A stretch of 64,000 nucleotides of DNA from an uncultured Propionibacteriaceae bacterium (GCA_937926975.1 CALBCJ010000001.1:28581-92580); one strand, 5' to 3'. Counted from the first letter of the stretch, positions 25,488 to 33,951 are shown. Numbers and translations: made by a program. Notes: generated from the letters alone by a model not told the origin.

Positions 25488-26670
25488 CCATTCTAATCTC
25501 TCGCTGACGCGCAACCACCGACTGCCATAATGGATCATCTAGCCGATTGAGCGCACTTCGCAGCAACCAGTCCCATGAGTGGATCTTAATCCCCGCGTCG
25601 CCCGACTGGCTCCGAGAACGCTGGCGTTCTGTTGTTGGATCACTGCGCCCAATTACAACCAGCCCCGGCGCACGGTTGGTCAGTCCGTAGTATCCCAGTT
25701 CATCCTGTGCGTATTTCACATTGTCAGTGAGCCACTCGCGCCAGTCCTGGACCTGCTTCACAGCATGCCTCGTCTGCTTCGACAAGGACCCGTCCCGAAT
25801 AACAATGGGATGTCGCGCCCCCTCAATCTCCACCATCAGCCAGTCTAGACCATTGCTGTTTACACCCAGGAGCAGGAAGTCCGGCACATATTCAGCCCCT
25901 AGTTTGGGCTTCGGGATGACATAGGCCCCCCAAGAGCCGACGACATGGGGCGCTAGCAGGGTCGGGTTCTTCGACAGTAGCTTCTGAAGGGATTCCTCGC
26001 TCTTTTCGCCCGAATCGAGCATCTCCTCCAGTGCCCGCACTGCCTCCGGAGACGGAACTTGACTCCGCAGGGCATACTCCTTCAGTCTCTCTAGTCGACC
26101 ATAATCAACGCGCTTGTACGGGCGCCCATTGCGAAGTCTCGACTCAATGCAATGAACCCCTTCTCGATGATTCTCGTCGCCGACGCGTGCGATAACCTTC
26201 AGATTATTGGGCCAGGCCATTCGAAGCGGACTCCCCTTCATAAAGACTCGCCCATGGTCATCAATGCTCGAGACGACCCTTCGCTCCTCAGGAACCCAGC
26301 CGCGGCCAGCGACGACGTCCCCCGTATCTGGCTGAACCTCTCTCAAACCGCGAGCGGTCTTCACCATGTATAGTGCAGCAAACCATGCCGATACCTCAGT
26401 CTTCGAATCAGTGACCATCTCGACATAATCAGGCATGCCCAAATCACGTTCTAGTTCACGTAGAGTCTCAGGAATCTCCTGCCGTTTGACGGGCTCCATG
26501 AGCACATCGGCCAGAAAGACCTTCAGTCGAGCAGCAGCGACAACCGCCGGCAGTGCCTCCGGCAGATCCATGCCTACCAGATCCGCTACCTCCCGCTGCC
26601 GGGGGGAAGGACAAGCGAGAGCGGCCTCAAGCCCAGAGGCCACCTCTTCCCAGCGTGCACGCCCTGTCAT
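25480..26670 (-). CDS. Shedu (SduA-like) anti-phage nuclease
   Basis: 396 residues. The C-terminal third carries the DUF4263/Shedu core: GAEYVPDFLLL, LMVEIEGARHP, then SKQTRHAVKQVQDWREWL and GLVVIGRSDP. The PD and EIE residues fit a PD-(D/E)xK nuclease site. The N-terminal 200 residues are variable, as in other Shedu proteins, where that part senses infection. GC is visibly lower and codon use more mixed than in the flanking genes, suggesting transfer. Established knowledge: SduA alone can protect against phage. Confidence 0.8.
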   Translation of the reverse strand: MTGRARWEEVASGLEAALACPSPRQREVADLVGMDLPEALPAVVAAARLKVFLADVLMEPVKRQEIPETLRELERDLGMPDYVEMVTDSKTEVSAWFAALYMVKTARGLREVQPDTGDVVAGRGWVPEERRVVSSIDDHGRVFMKGSPLRMAWPNNLKVIARVGDENHREGVHCIESRLRNGRPYKRVDYGRLERLKEYALRSQVPSPEAVRALEEMLDSGEKSEESLQKLLSKNPTLLAPHVVGSWGAYVIPKPKLGAEYVPDFLLLGVNSNGLDWLMVEIEGARHPIVIRDGSLSKQTRHAVKQVQDWREWLTDNVKYAQDELGYYGLTNRAPGLVVIGRSDPTTERQRSRSQSGDAGIKIHSWDWLLRSALNRLDDPLWQSVVARQREIRMGE

Positions 26671-26816
26671 AGGACAACACTACGTGTCACACGAACTCGG
26701 CGGTGCTCATTTCGTGCGGACACACACCCCCCAGAGTCGACTCCAATACACTCCATCGCGACGAGTCGTCCACGTGCAGCGGAACAGACCGGCATCACGT
26801 CTCACCCACTAAGCGG

Positions 26817-26889
26817 TGGAGCTAAGGGGATTCGAACCCCTGACCTTCTCATTGCGAACGAGACGCGCTACCAACTGCGCCATAGCCCC
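26817..26889 (-). tRNA. tRNA-Ala (anticodon CGC)
   Basis: Complete cloverleaf on the minus strand: acceptor GGGGCTA with TAGCTCC, D arm GCGC/GCGC around AGTTGGTA, anticodon arm TCTCG-TTCGCAA-TGAGA with anticodon CGC, and T arm AGGGG-TTCGAAT-CCCCT. Discriminator A; CCA is not encoded. Its 3' end faces the Shedu and conjugation region, the usual orientation for an integration target, but no second copy of the tRNA end was found. Confidence 0.95.
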
Positions 26890-26975
26890 TTGTGCCCAAC
26901 TAGGGTAGCACCCAGCGGGCGGGGAGCCGCAACCCTGCGGGACGAGAGGCTCTCCCTTCACCCGCTGGCCGGTCC

Positions 26976-27494
26976 TTAGAGTCCTCCCCGCCCTGCACGA
27001 TGTCCGGCTCGTCGACGGTGGTGAGCACCAGCACCGGCAGCCCAGGGTGCTCCGGCGCAGCGGCGGACCAGCTCGATCCCGCCCATCACCGGCAGGTCTC
27101 GCTCGGTGCCCACCCGGCCACGGGAGGCCCCGGCCGTCACCGCCGTCGCGTGACCTGGGTCATGAGTACGGGTCACGGTCGGCGGTGGTCGCTGCAGGCT
27201 CGGTCCACGGCCACGCGAGGTGCCGTCGGCGATGAACGCCAGCGCCCGCTGGTACAGGTCAGTCACCCGCTGGGCCAGCTGAGCCCCCGAGAGCCGGGCC
27301 GTACCGTGAAGCCCCACCTGCAGGATCGCGCCGCTGGGGGCAGCATCAAGGCGTACGCGGGAGTCAAAGACCGTGGTCGTGGCGGCGGCGAGCGCCCGCT
27401 GGATGGTTGCGGCCCGCTGGGCGAGACCTCGGCTGGCGGCTTGCCACCGGCGAATCTGGTCCATGCCGGGCGGGGAGAGAGTGGGAACTGTCAT
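26976..27494 (-). CDS. YbaB/EbfC-like protein fused to a response-regulator scrap
   Basis: 172 residues. Residues 1-95 have the helix-strand pattern of YbaB-like proteins found beside type VII substrates (LDAAPSGAILQVGLHG then LSGAQLAQRVTDLYQRAL). From residue 133 the sequence switches to DLPVMGGIELVRR, the receiver-domain motif of response regulators, then loses frame. A deletion probably joined the end of this gene to a broken regulator. SD GGAGG is seen just before the ATG. Confidence 0.6.
   Translation of the reverse strand: MTVPTLSPPGMDQIRRWQAASRGLAQRAATIQRALAAATTTVFDSRVRLDAAPSGAILQVGLHGTARLSGAQLAQRVTDLYQRALAFIADGTSRGRGPSLQRPPPTVTRTHDPGHATAVTAGASRGRVGTERDLPVMGGIELVRRCAGAPWAAGAGAHHRRRAGHRAGRGGL
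26997..27098 (-). pseudogene. Response-regulator receiver-domain remnant
   Basis: The frame at 27098 reads DLPVMGGIELVRR. A shift of frame then gives APEHPGLPVLVLTTVDEPDIV, which continues the receiver domain of NarL/LuxR-type regulators (MPVMDG-E--R, then VLVLTT-DE-DIV). The beginning of the receiver domain and the whole output domain are missing. Confidence 0.55.
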
Positions 27495-27665
27495 GTGTCC
27501 TCCTGAGCTGTGGTGCTCCGATCCATAGGGTCTGGCCGGGTCAGCTCAGGCCTCGCCGGTTGACAGGGCGAGCCCGACCACAGCCGCCGACGGCTGGCGG
27601 GCACTGCCCGGTGCGGCCACCAGGTCCCTGCCCGAGGCGGCGGTCGCGTCCAGAACCAGGGCGGC

Positions 27666-28058
27666 GTGACGGTGGGGCTGGCCAGCGAGGTGGAGCCGCC
27701 GGAGGGCAGCCTCCACCGCGTACCCTCGCCGCCCCTCAGCCGGACCCGACCGAGCCCTCGCAGCGCCCCTCGCCTGTCGGCGACCGGGTTCGAGGCGTCG
27801 CTGCGGCAGCGGTTGGCCACGATCACCGAGTACGCCCAGCGTCGCGAGCAGCTGGTTCGCGACCTCGTCGGCAGCTGGCGCGACGACCAGGTCGAGTGCC
27901 AGGTCGACCGGCACGACCGCCTGGTGCGGCTGGTGCTGCGGGGCGCCGACCGCCTCGACGACGACCAGCTCGCCACGCTCATCGCCACCGGCTATGCCCA
28001 GGCCCGCGACGACGTCCGCCGTCAGATCGCCGACCTTGACGAGAGGTACCTATCATGA
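27666..28058 (+). CDS. YbaB-like small protein of type VII locus
   Basis: 130 residues. The last 85 (FEASLRQRLATITEYAQRRE to RYLS) show the two-helix/three-strand layout of YbaB/EbfC-like proteins, with ECQVDRHDRLVRLVLRG as the strands. The first 40 residues are Pro/Ser-rich and may not be translated, since only GTG codons at 27666 and 27672 are available upstream of the domain. It overlaps the next gene by ATGA, as in other WXG100 neighbourhoods. Confidence 0.6.
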   Translation: MTVGLASEVEPPEGSLHRVPSPPLSRTRPSPRSAPRLSATGFEASLRQRLATITEYAQRREQLVRDLVGSWRDDQVECQVDRHDRLVRLVLRGADRLDDDQLATLIATGYAQARDDVRRQIADLDERYLS

Positions 28059-28603
28059 CCGGAACCACGTTCGTTGCCGACGACATCGCCCGCGCCGGGC
28101 AGCAGATGCAGGCTGCCAGCGAGAAGATCAAGGTCATCGCCTCCAGCATCACTCCGCCGGACACGGCGATGTACGGGCTGCTGGTCAGCGAGGCCGCCAA
28201 GATGACCGAGCCTCAGGCGAGCGAGCAGCACAAGGAGTTTCTGGACGCGCTGACCGACACTGTCGCCGAGGCCGCGCGGAAGCTGGGCGATGCCGCCCGC
28301 CAGTACCAGGAGACCGAGGACCAGAACGCGAGCCTGGGCGGCACGATCCCCGGCCTTGACGAGGCTCTCAACGACGGGAGCCCGCAGGACCCGCCGCGCT
28401 ACTGGCGGCCGACACCCGTCGGAGAGGGCCGCCCACTCCCCTCCGACGGGAGTCCAGCCCCCGGGTCAGGCTGGTACACCGGCGGAGGCAGCCCACAGGC
28501 TCCGCCCCTCGCCGGCTCCAGGGACGCCCCCCGCCTGCCCCAGAACCCCGAGCCTGGCCGGGTCTACCCCACGTCGATGCCTAGCAACCAGGAGCCCCGA
28601 TGA
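28055..28603 (+). CDS. EspC/WXG100-like type VII secretion substrate or chaperone
   Basis: 182 residues. Residues 1-100 form two long helices typical of the EspC/ESX-1 family (FVADDIARAGQQMQAASEKI; AARKLGDAARQYQETEDQN), including a YQETE segment near the YxxxD/E export signal position. The rest is Pro/Gly-rich and likely disordered. It overlaps both neighbours by ATGA, so it is coupled to the WXG-lipase gene and may be its export partner. Confidence 0.68.
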   Translation: MTGTTFVADDIARAGQQMQAASEKIKVIASSITPPDTAMYGLLVSEAAKMTEPQASEQHKEFLDALTDTVAEAARKLGDAARQYQETEDQNASLGGTIPGLDEALNDGSPQDPPRYWRPTPVGEGRPLPSDGSPAPGSGWYTGGGSPQAPPLAGSRDAPRLPQNPEPGRVYPTSMPSNQEPR

Positions 28604-30324
28604 CGACCACTGCCCAGCTGAGTGAGGCCCAGGAGATCCTGACCAGCACGGCCCAGCAGTTCACCGAGACCCCGACCGCCGACACCTCCATGCTCGACTA
28701 CCTGGCGATGGAGATGGCCGCCTCCTCCTGGCTACCGGCCGGGAGCCTGGTCAGCGAGGTGCTGAGCGCCTTGCTTGACGAGCTTCCACCGTTCCAGGAG
28801 ATCTTCGACAACCTGGCCGGGAACGGAGACGCGATCTCGGCCCACGCCGAGCAGGTACGCGCTGCTGGCAAGGCGATGCAGTCCGACGTGATCCCCGACA
28901 TGGCGCAGGCGACGTCCAGCGTCCGGCGTACCTGGCAGGGCGACGCCGCCGACGCCTTCACCCAGAACAGTGAGGCGCTGATCGGCACCTGCTCCGCGTA
29001 CGTCCCGATCACCGACCGGATCGCTGAGCTGGAGCTGGCGATCGGTGCCCATGTCGGCGAGATCCGCAACCTGTGCCGCGACACCATGGCTGACTGCCTG
29101 GTGAGCATCTGGGACGAGGCTGCCAAGGTTGGCCTGGCGACCGTCGTCGGCGCATCCGTGGGAGCCGGGGCGGGGGCGATGATCGGCACCGTGGTGGCGG
29201 GTCCGGTCGGAACCATCATCGGTTCTGCGATTGGCGCCCTCACCGGTGGCACTGCCGCCGCAGCCGCCGAGTTCATCCCCTGGATGCTGAACTTCCTCTT
29301 CACGTACTTGCAGTACTTCATGCAGGTGCTGCAGGACATGCTGAGCCTGACGACTAACGCTCTGGGGCAGATCACAGGCCTGGCCGACGGCCTGCACCGG
29401 GCGGCCTGCGTGCTGCGCGGGGAGGGCGACCCGGGCCCGGCCGTCGGGGCCGGGACCACGGAGGGCTCGTTCGCTGACCGCTGGCGGGGCACGGAGCACC
29501 AGCAGGGAGACCTGGCCCTGGCCGCCATCAACGAGGCGTTCCCTGGCTGGGAGCCGGTGACCGACCCGGCCACGGGGAACACGTACGTCCGGCTCACCGA
29601 GGAGCAGATCCAGAACGACCCGAAGCTGGAGGACCTGAAGGGGCTGCTGCCGTACCTGACCGATGACGGCACCGGGTTCGCCGCCGGGATCTACGTGGTG
29701 AAGGACGCCAACGGCGAGCTGGTGGTAGAGAACGGCAAGCCCCAGATCGTGGTGACGATGGGAGGCACCACCGACGGTCCCTCGGGCACGGAGGACTTCT
29801 CGGGCACCATGAAGGACGTCGTCGAGGACGGCGCCGGCGGGGTGACCGTGTCTGGGCAGGTGGGCAATGCGATGGCGCTGTCGCAGAAGGTCCAGGAGCT
29901 AGGACTGAACGACAACACCGTCTACACCGGGCACTCCCTCGGCGGGCGGCTGGCGACCGTGGCCGGCGCTACCAGCGGCGTCCCGTCGGTCACGTACAAC
30001 GCGGCCGGGATCAGCGAGCCGACCATCGACTACATCGCCGCCCAGCGGGGAATGACGGCTGACCAGCTCCACCAGGAGCTCAACGCCGGCGGTGGGGCGC
30101 GGACCTACTACGCCACGGACGACCCGCTGAACATCGCCCAGCAAGGGCTCCACGGGATGCACAACGCCGAGGGAACCCAGCACGTCGTGCCTGGCCAGCC
30201 CGGCGGCGGCCCGATCGGTGGCCACAAGGTGAAGCCCCTGCTGGATTCGATGTACGACCAGTACTACCCCGGCACTCCGGTGGACCAGCGGCTCCAGGTT
30301 CCCAAACCCGAGGACGAGGACTAG
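28600..30324 (+). CDS. Type VII secreted WXG-lipase effector
   Basis: 574 residues. The N-terminal 150 are helical with a WXG-type turn (WQGDAADAF, Trp112). Gly-rich hydrophobic helices lie between about 185 and 265. The C-terminal 200 residues are an alpha/beta lipase of the class 3 type with nucleophile elbow GHSLGG (Ser446), candidate Asp in TDDPLNI and His in GGHKVKP. This fits an ESX-exported lipase toxin or enzyme. No clear immunity lipoprotein adjoins it. It is the last gene of a coupled three-gene set. Confidence 0.75.
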   Translation: MTTTAQLSEAQEILTSTAQQFTETPTADTSMLDYLAMEMAASSWLPAGSLVSEVLSALLDELPPFQEIFDNLAGNGDAISAHAEQVRAAGKAMQSDVIPDMAQATSSVRRTWQGDAADAFTQNSEALIGTCSAYVPITDRIAELELAIGAHVGEIRNLCRDTMADCLVSIWDEAAKVGLATVVGASVGAGAGAMIGTVVAGPVGTIIGSAIGALTGGTAAAAAEFIPWMLNFLFTYLQYFMQVLQDMLSLTTNALGQITGLADGLHRAACVLRGEGDPGPAVGAGTTEGSFADRWRGTEHQQGDLALAAINEAFPGWEPVTDPATGNTYVRLTEEQIQNDPKLEDLKGLLPYLTDDGTGFAAGIYVVKDANGELVVENGKPQIVVTMGGTTDGPSGTEDFSGTMKDVVEDGAGGVTVSGQVGNAMALSQKVQELGLNDNTVYTGHSLGGRLATVAGATSGVPSVTYNAAGISEPTIDYIAAQRGMTADQLHQELNAGGGARTYYATDDPLNIAQQGLHGMHNAEGTQHVVPGQPGGGPIGGHKVKPLLDSMYDQYYPGTPVDQRLQVPKPEDED

Positions 30325-30384
30325 GCCGGCACACAGCAGGATGCCTGGACGGGGCGGGCCTGGCGCGGCGGCGCTGGGCCCGCC

Positions 30385-30870
30385 TCAGTCGGCGGTCAGG
30401 AACTGCTCCAGGATCTCCTCGATCGCCATCTCCACCGCGATCTCGACAGCCTTCTTGACCGCTGGTACGCCGAGGCTGCCGATGCCGGCCGAGGCAATGG
30501 CTGCCGCGATCGAGGCGGCCAGCAGGATCAGCTGGCCGATCACCAGGACCTTCAGCGCCACGATGACCGCCGCCACCCCGCCGGCGCCGATCCCGACCGC
30601 GTTGCACAGGTTGGCGAGGTCCTCAATGGTGTGCAGCGGCGACCCCTCCCGGTCCAGGTGCTCCCGGTAGGCCTCGATCGCCGGGCCCTGGTTCACCGTC
30701 AGGGTGTCGCTGACCGCCTGCTCGACCTGCGGGAGCAGCTCCGGCGCGGCGTCGGCGAGGGCGCGTACCTGCTCACCCCACTGCCACAGCTGGTCCTCGT
30801 TGGTCGACGGCCAGTTGAAGCCGCACAGGTTGAGGGCCTCGACCAGCGCCCCCGGCAGCATCATCGCCAT
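30385..30870 (-). CDS. CpnT N-terminal-like WXG protein without toxin domain
   Basis: 161 residues. The start MMLPGALVEALNLCGFNWPSTNEDQLWQWG is the pattern of the CpnT-type N-terminal domain that leads large ESX-exported toxins. Helices follow up to an Ala/Ile-rich membrane-active segment (VIGQLILLAASIAAAIASAG). The chain ends where a toxin domain would normally begin. An AAGGAGG precedes the ATG. It may act as a stand-alone secretion partner or be a shortened toxin. Confidence 0.62.
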   Translation of the reverse strand: MAMMLPGALVEALNLCGFNWPSTNEDQLWQWGEQVRALADAAPELLPQVEQAVSDTLTVNQGPAIEAYREHLDREGSPLHTIEDLANLCNAVGIGAGGVAAVIVALKVLVIGQLILLAASIAAAIASAGIGSLGVPAVKKAVEIAVEMAIEEILEQFLTAD

Positions 30871-30883
30871 GGTCGGTCCTCCT

Positions 30884-31207
30884 TCAGATCGGGATCTGCC
30901 TGATCAGGTCCACGTTGCCGTCCTCGACCTCCCGGTAGGCCTTGGCGGTCTCGCCCATGTTGTGCGCGGTGGCCTGCAGCGACTCGACGATCCCGTCGGC
31001 CATCTCGGCCACCAGGCCGGCGACCGGCTCGCAGAGCACCGACACCGCCAGGTCGACCGCGGTCGCGCCCTGGTCGGCACCCTCGATCGGCTTGCCGATG
31101 GCCTCGATGATCGGAGCGATCCGGCCTCGCCACTGCTCGGCGGCCTTGGCCATCGCGTCGCTGCCGGACTGCCAGGCCTGGGGGCTGAACACCATGTCGT
31201 CAGACAT
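30884..31207 (-). CDS. EspC-like small type VII protein
   Basis: 107 residues, two amphipathic helices (MAKAAEQWRGRIAPIIEAIG; ESLQATAHNMGETAKAYREV). Size and helix pattern equal those of EspC/WXG100 relatives, with an AYREVEDGN tail resembling the export motif. It overlaps the YbaB-like gene upstream by eight bases and precedes the CpnT-N-like gene by 13, so the three are co-translated. Confidence 0.65.
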   Translation of the reverse strand: MSDDMVFSPQAWQSGSDAMAKAAEQWRGRIAPIIEAIGKPIEGADQGATAVDLAVSVLCEPVAGLVAEMADGIVESLQATAHNMGETAKAYREVEDGNVDLIRQIPI

Positions 31208-31634
31208 GCGGCCCTCCCTTCCAGCCGGCCTCGGCCTGGCGGTCGGTCTCGTCGACGGTGCGCTGCATCGTGGACCGGAACGCCGACACCAGCTTCGCCT
31301 GGGTGTCGCGCACGACCTCCTGCAGCTCTGCGAACGAGACGTTGGCCTTCTCGTACGCCTCCATGGCCGCCGCCTGGTACGCCGTCAGGGCCTGGTTCAC
31401 TGCGGCCGCGACCGACCGCTCGACCTCGGTGACCGGGCGGCTGCCCAGCCAGCTCTGGTTGATCCGGACCCGGCTGAGCTGCCCGTCTGTGATGGTGACC
31501 TCCACCCCGCCGTCGTCCGAGGCGCCTTCGGCCTGCACGCCCGGCTTCGGAGGGACCTGCGGCTGCACCCCGAACCGCTCTGCGGCCGAGACTGCCCGCC
31601 CGACGCCGTCGAAGGCATCAGAGAACTCTGACAT
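31200..31634 (-). CDS. YbaB-like protein of type VII locus
   Basis: 144 residues. The central block VEVTITDGQLSRVRINQSWL followed by VNQALTAYQAAAMEAYEKAN is the YbaB-like core that recurs next to EspC-like genes. N-terminus is disordered. The ATG at 31634 overlaps the stop of the preceding immunity-like gene (TGATG). The order YbaB-like, EspC-like, CpnT-N-like mirrors the plus-strand trio at 27.7-30.3 kb. Confidence 0.62.
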   Translation of the reverse strand: MSEFSDAFDGVGRAVSAAERFGVQPQVPPKPGVQAEGASDDGGVEVTITDGQLSRVRINQSWLGSRPVTEVERSVAAAVNQALTAYQAAAMEAYEKANVSFAELQEVVRDTQAKLVSAFRSTMQRTVDETDRQAEAGWKGGPHV

Positions 31635-32107
31635 CACAGCTCCCCTTCCTGCTGGTAGTACTGGAACACCTTCTCGATGCCGTTACCAATCTTGGTGTAG
31701 AACATCTCCTCGAACGTGGCATGAGTGAAGCGGGGGCTCCGACCCACCTTGTTGATCTGGTAGTAGGCATTGTCCTCCACGCACCAGCTCAGCCACTCAT
31801 CCCCCACCGTCCCCACGTACAGAAAGCCCGCCGGCGGGTCGAACTCCTCGTTCTCCTCCACCAGCCCAGTATGCGGCAGCGGCTCATACCCAGCCCGCGG
31901 CGCAAAGATCGCACCACCCGAGAAGTCCACCACCGCAGACACCGACCACAGCTCGACGATCTCCTCCGGAACCTCAGCCCCCCGCAGCCGCCGCACGAAC
32001 ACCCGAGCCGCCTCAACATCCTCCACCCGCGCCGGCCCCAGCACCGTCTCCCGCTGAATCTTGATGACCTGCCGGTACCGGCCAGCCGTCTCTGCGAGCG
32101 ATCCCAT
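31634..32107 (-). CDS. Probable immunity protein (SUKH/YrhA-like)
   Basis: 157 residues, acidic and aromatic-rich. The pattern EIVELWSVSAVVDF, then GFLYVGTVGDEWLSWCVEDNAYYQIN and a final THATFEEMF resembles SUKH/YrhA immunity proteins. It follows an orphan HNH toxin tip on the same strand, the usual toxin-immunity order. SD AGGAGAGG lies just upstream. Assignment is by context and pattern rather than a firm family match. Confidence 0.55.
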   Translation of the reverse strand: MGSLAETAGRYRQVIKIQRETVLGPARVEDVEAARVFVRRLRGAEVPEEIVELWSVSAVVDFSGGAIFAPRAGYEPLPHTGLVEENEEFDPPAGFLYVGTVGDEWLSWCVEDNAYYQINKVGRSPRFTHATFEEMFYTKIGNGIEKVFQYYQQEGEL

Positions 32108-32165
32108 AAGACCTCTCCTTTTCCTTGTGCACCTGCGTGTATCGCCCTCAGTCTCCCCTGCCCGA

Positions 32166-32702
32166 TCAGACCTGCGCGCCTGGCCTCACTGCTGGTGACC
32201 GTGGCCACACCACAGCCCGAGGCGGGATAATGGGGAAGCTAATAGTTCTGACGTCTCCGGGTTCCATGCCACTCGTGGCGGCATTCTGAATCTGCGTGAT
32301 AGCCGAGTGCTCCGGTGTGTCCTTGATGATCACCAGGTTCTCGAACTCATTCGTCCCCGAGTCGTCCAGAGGCAATCGGTGATGAACTTCACGGAAGGTT
32401 GCGGGCAGTTTTCCTTCCTCAACGAAGAACTGTACTTCCTCCTTTGTCATTCCAGCGCGGAGCAGATCCTTACGAACCTCCTCTGATTTCTCTGCCTGCT
32501 TGCGCACGTGCTCGATGAACTCGCCCCTGACCTTGTTATCAAACTCGCCACGCAAGCGCTCTGTCACAACAGGGTCTCGCTTGCGGTAGCGAATGTCCAG
32601 CATCTTGGTCCCCGGCAGCTCCCAGGTCCCGGGCTTCCGGGCCTTGGGCCCGAACGTCCACCGTGCCGGCTGGTCAGGCAGGGTCTCCCAGCGCTTGGCC
32701 AA
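32166..32702 (-). CDS. Orphan HNH-nuclease toxin tip (5'-truncated)
   Basis: 178 residues from a TTG. The C-terminal half holds an HNH/LHH-type core: FREVHHRLPLDDSG, then FENLVIIKDTPEHSAITQIQ. The frame stays open to 32771 with coding-like sequence (GWSDETAAPREEAKGWFSRL) but no ATG or GTG, so the true N-terminal delivery domain is missing. It is probably a displaced toxin cassette of a type VII polymorphic toxin, kept with its immunity gene. Expression is uncertain. Confidence 0.6.
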   Translation of the reverse strand: MAKRWETLPDQPARWTFGPKARKPGTWELPGTKMLDIRYRKRDPVVTERLRGEFDNKVRGEFIEHVRKQAEKSEEVRKDLLRAGMTKEEVQFFVEEGKLPATFREVHHRLPLDDSGTNEFENLVIIKDTPEHSAITQIQNAATSGMEPGDVRTISFPIIPPRAVVWPRSPAVRPGAQV

Positions 32703-32919
32703 GCGACTGAACCAGCCCTTAGCTTCTTCCCGGGGCGCAGCGGTCTCATCGGACCATCCTTGGGGTGGCGGTCAGGACCTTCGTCAGACTACCGAGTCAG
32801 CTCACCGGCCGCAGCCAAACGCCGAGACTGCTGGGGGCTCGCGGCTCCTCCTCCCCTGCTCCTCACAGGTCTACGGATCTGCCGGTCGGGCTCGATAGGG
32901 TCGGCCCCCAAGGAGGGCC

Positions 32920-33846
32920 ATGTCCGACCACTTCACTCAGCAGGCCGGTGCCGGATGCTACCGGCACCCGAACCTGCCCACCCACATCGTCTGCACCCGC
33001 TGCGCCCGGCCGATCTGCCCCAGCTGCATGGTGGACGCAGCCGTCGGCTTCCAGTGCCCCGACTGCGCCCGTACGGGGGCTCGCGAGACCCGGCAGGGGC
33101 AGCTCCCGTTCGGCGGGTACCCCAGCCGCAGCCCGCGCACCACCACGATCGTCCTGATCGCGGTCAACATCGTGGTCTGGCTGGCGCTGGTGCTCACTGG
33201 CTCGTACGCGTCACCCCTGGCCGACACGCTCCAGCTCACGCCGCGCGGAGTGTGCATGTCCGAGGGCGGAACCCGCTACTTCCCGGAGGCTGACGCGGCC
33301 CGCTGCGCCCTGATCCCGCACGGCTACTGGGCCCCCGGGGTGGCCGACGGGGCGGTCTGGCAGGTGATCACCAACGCCTTCACCCACATCGCCGCCCTGC
33401 ACCTCGCCCTCAACATGGTCGGGCTGCTGTTCCTGGCGCCGGCGACCGAGCGAGTCCTGGGCCGGCTCCGGTTCCTCACCATCTACCTGGTGTCAACGCT
33501 CACCGCGTCGGCGATGGTGATGTGGTTCTCGGCCCCGACCGACTCCACCCTCGGCGCCTCGGGCGCCCTGTTCGGGGTCATGGGCGCGGTGCTGCTGCTG
33601 AGCCGCCGCCTCGGCGGCAACGCCACGATGGTGATGGTCATGGTGGCGGCGAACCTCGTCTACACCTTCACCGCGTCCGGGATCTCCTGGCAGGGCCACC
33701 TCGGCGGGCTGCTCGGGGGGCTCGTGACGACCTGGCTGATCATCATGGGCAACCGCTCGACACGGGAGCGCTGGACCTGGCCCGCAGTGGCGGCCGTGGC
33801 GCTGCTGGCCCTGGCGGCGATCACCGTCCGGGCCCTCATGCTGTGA
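32920..33846 (+). CDS. Rhomboid-family intramembrane serine protease
   Basis: 308 residues. An N-terminal B-box-like zinc finger (CYRHPNLPTHIVCTRCARPI ... CPDCA) precedes the rhomboid domain, as in many actinobacteria. Six to seven membrane helices follow, with HLALNMVGL, the catalytic Ser in GASGALFG and catalytic His in GHLGGLLGG. AAGGAGG precedes the ATG. Substrates are unknown. It is convergent with the beta-helix gene. Confidence 0.93.
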   Translation: MSDHFTQQAGAGCYRHPNLPTHIVCTRCARPICPSCMVDAAVGFQCPDCARTGARETRQGQLPFGGYPSRSPRTTTIVLIAVNIVVWLALVLTGSYASPLADTLQLTPRGVCMSEGGTRYFPEADAARCALIPHGYWAPGVADGAVWQVITNAFTHIAALHLALNMVGLLFLAPATERVLGRLRFLTIYLVSTLTASAMVMWFSAPTDSTLGASGALFGVMGAVLLLSRRLGGNATMVMVMVAANLVYTFTASGISWQGHLGGLLGGLVTTWLIIMGNRSTRERWTWPAVAAVALLALAAITVRALML

Positions 33847-33951
33847 CGCCCCCGCCACAGCCGACTCAGCGTCACGACGAGAGTCCCGCCGCAGCCCCAC
33901 TGAGCGCGGAGAAGCCCAGGCACTCATCCGCCGCCTGAAGCGGGCCAGACA

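Noticed and set aside
26817..26889. tRNA-Ala as a proven attachment site of the conjugation element
   Set aside because: Orientation fits, but I found no second copy of the tRNA 3' end near 8.4-9.0 kb and no integrase. Kept only as a possibility.
27546..27914. Minus-strand frame with protein-like C-terminus (HLAGQPHRHAALVLDATAA...)
   Set aside because: It overlaps the better supported plus-strand YbaB-like gene, has no family match and a poor N-terminus. It could be a gene scrap, but support is too weak.
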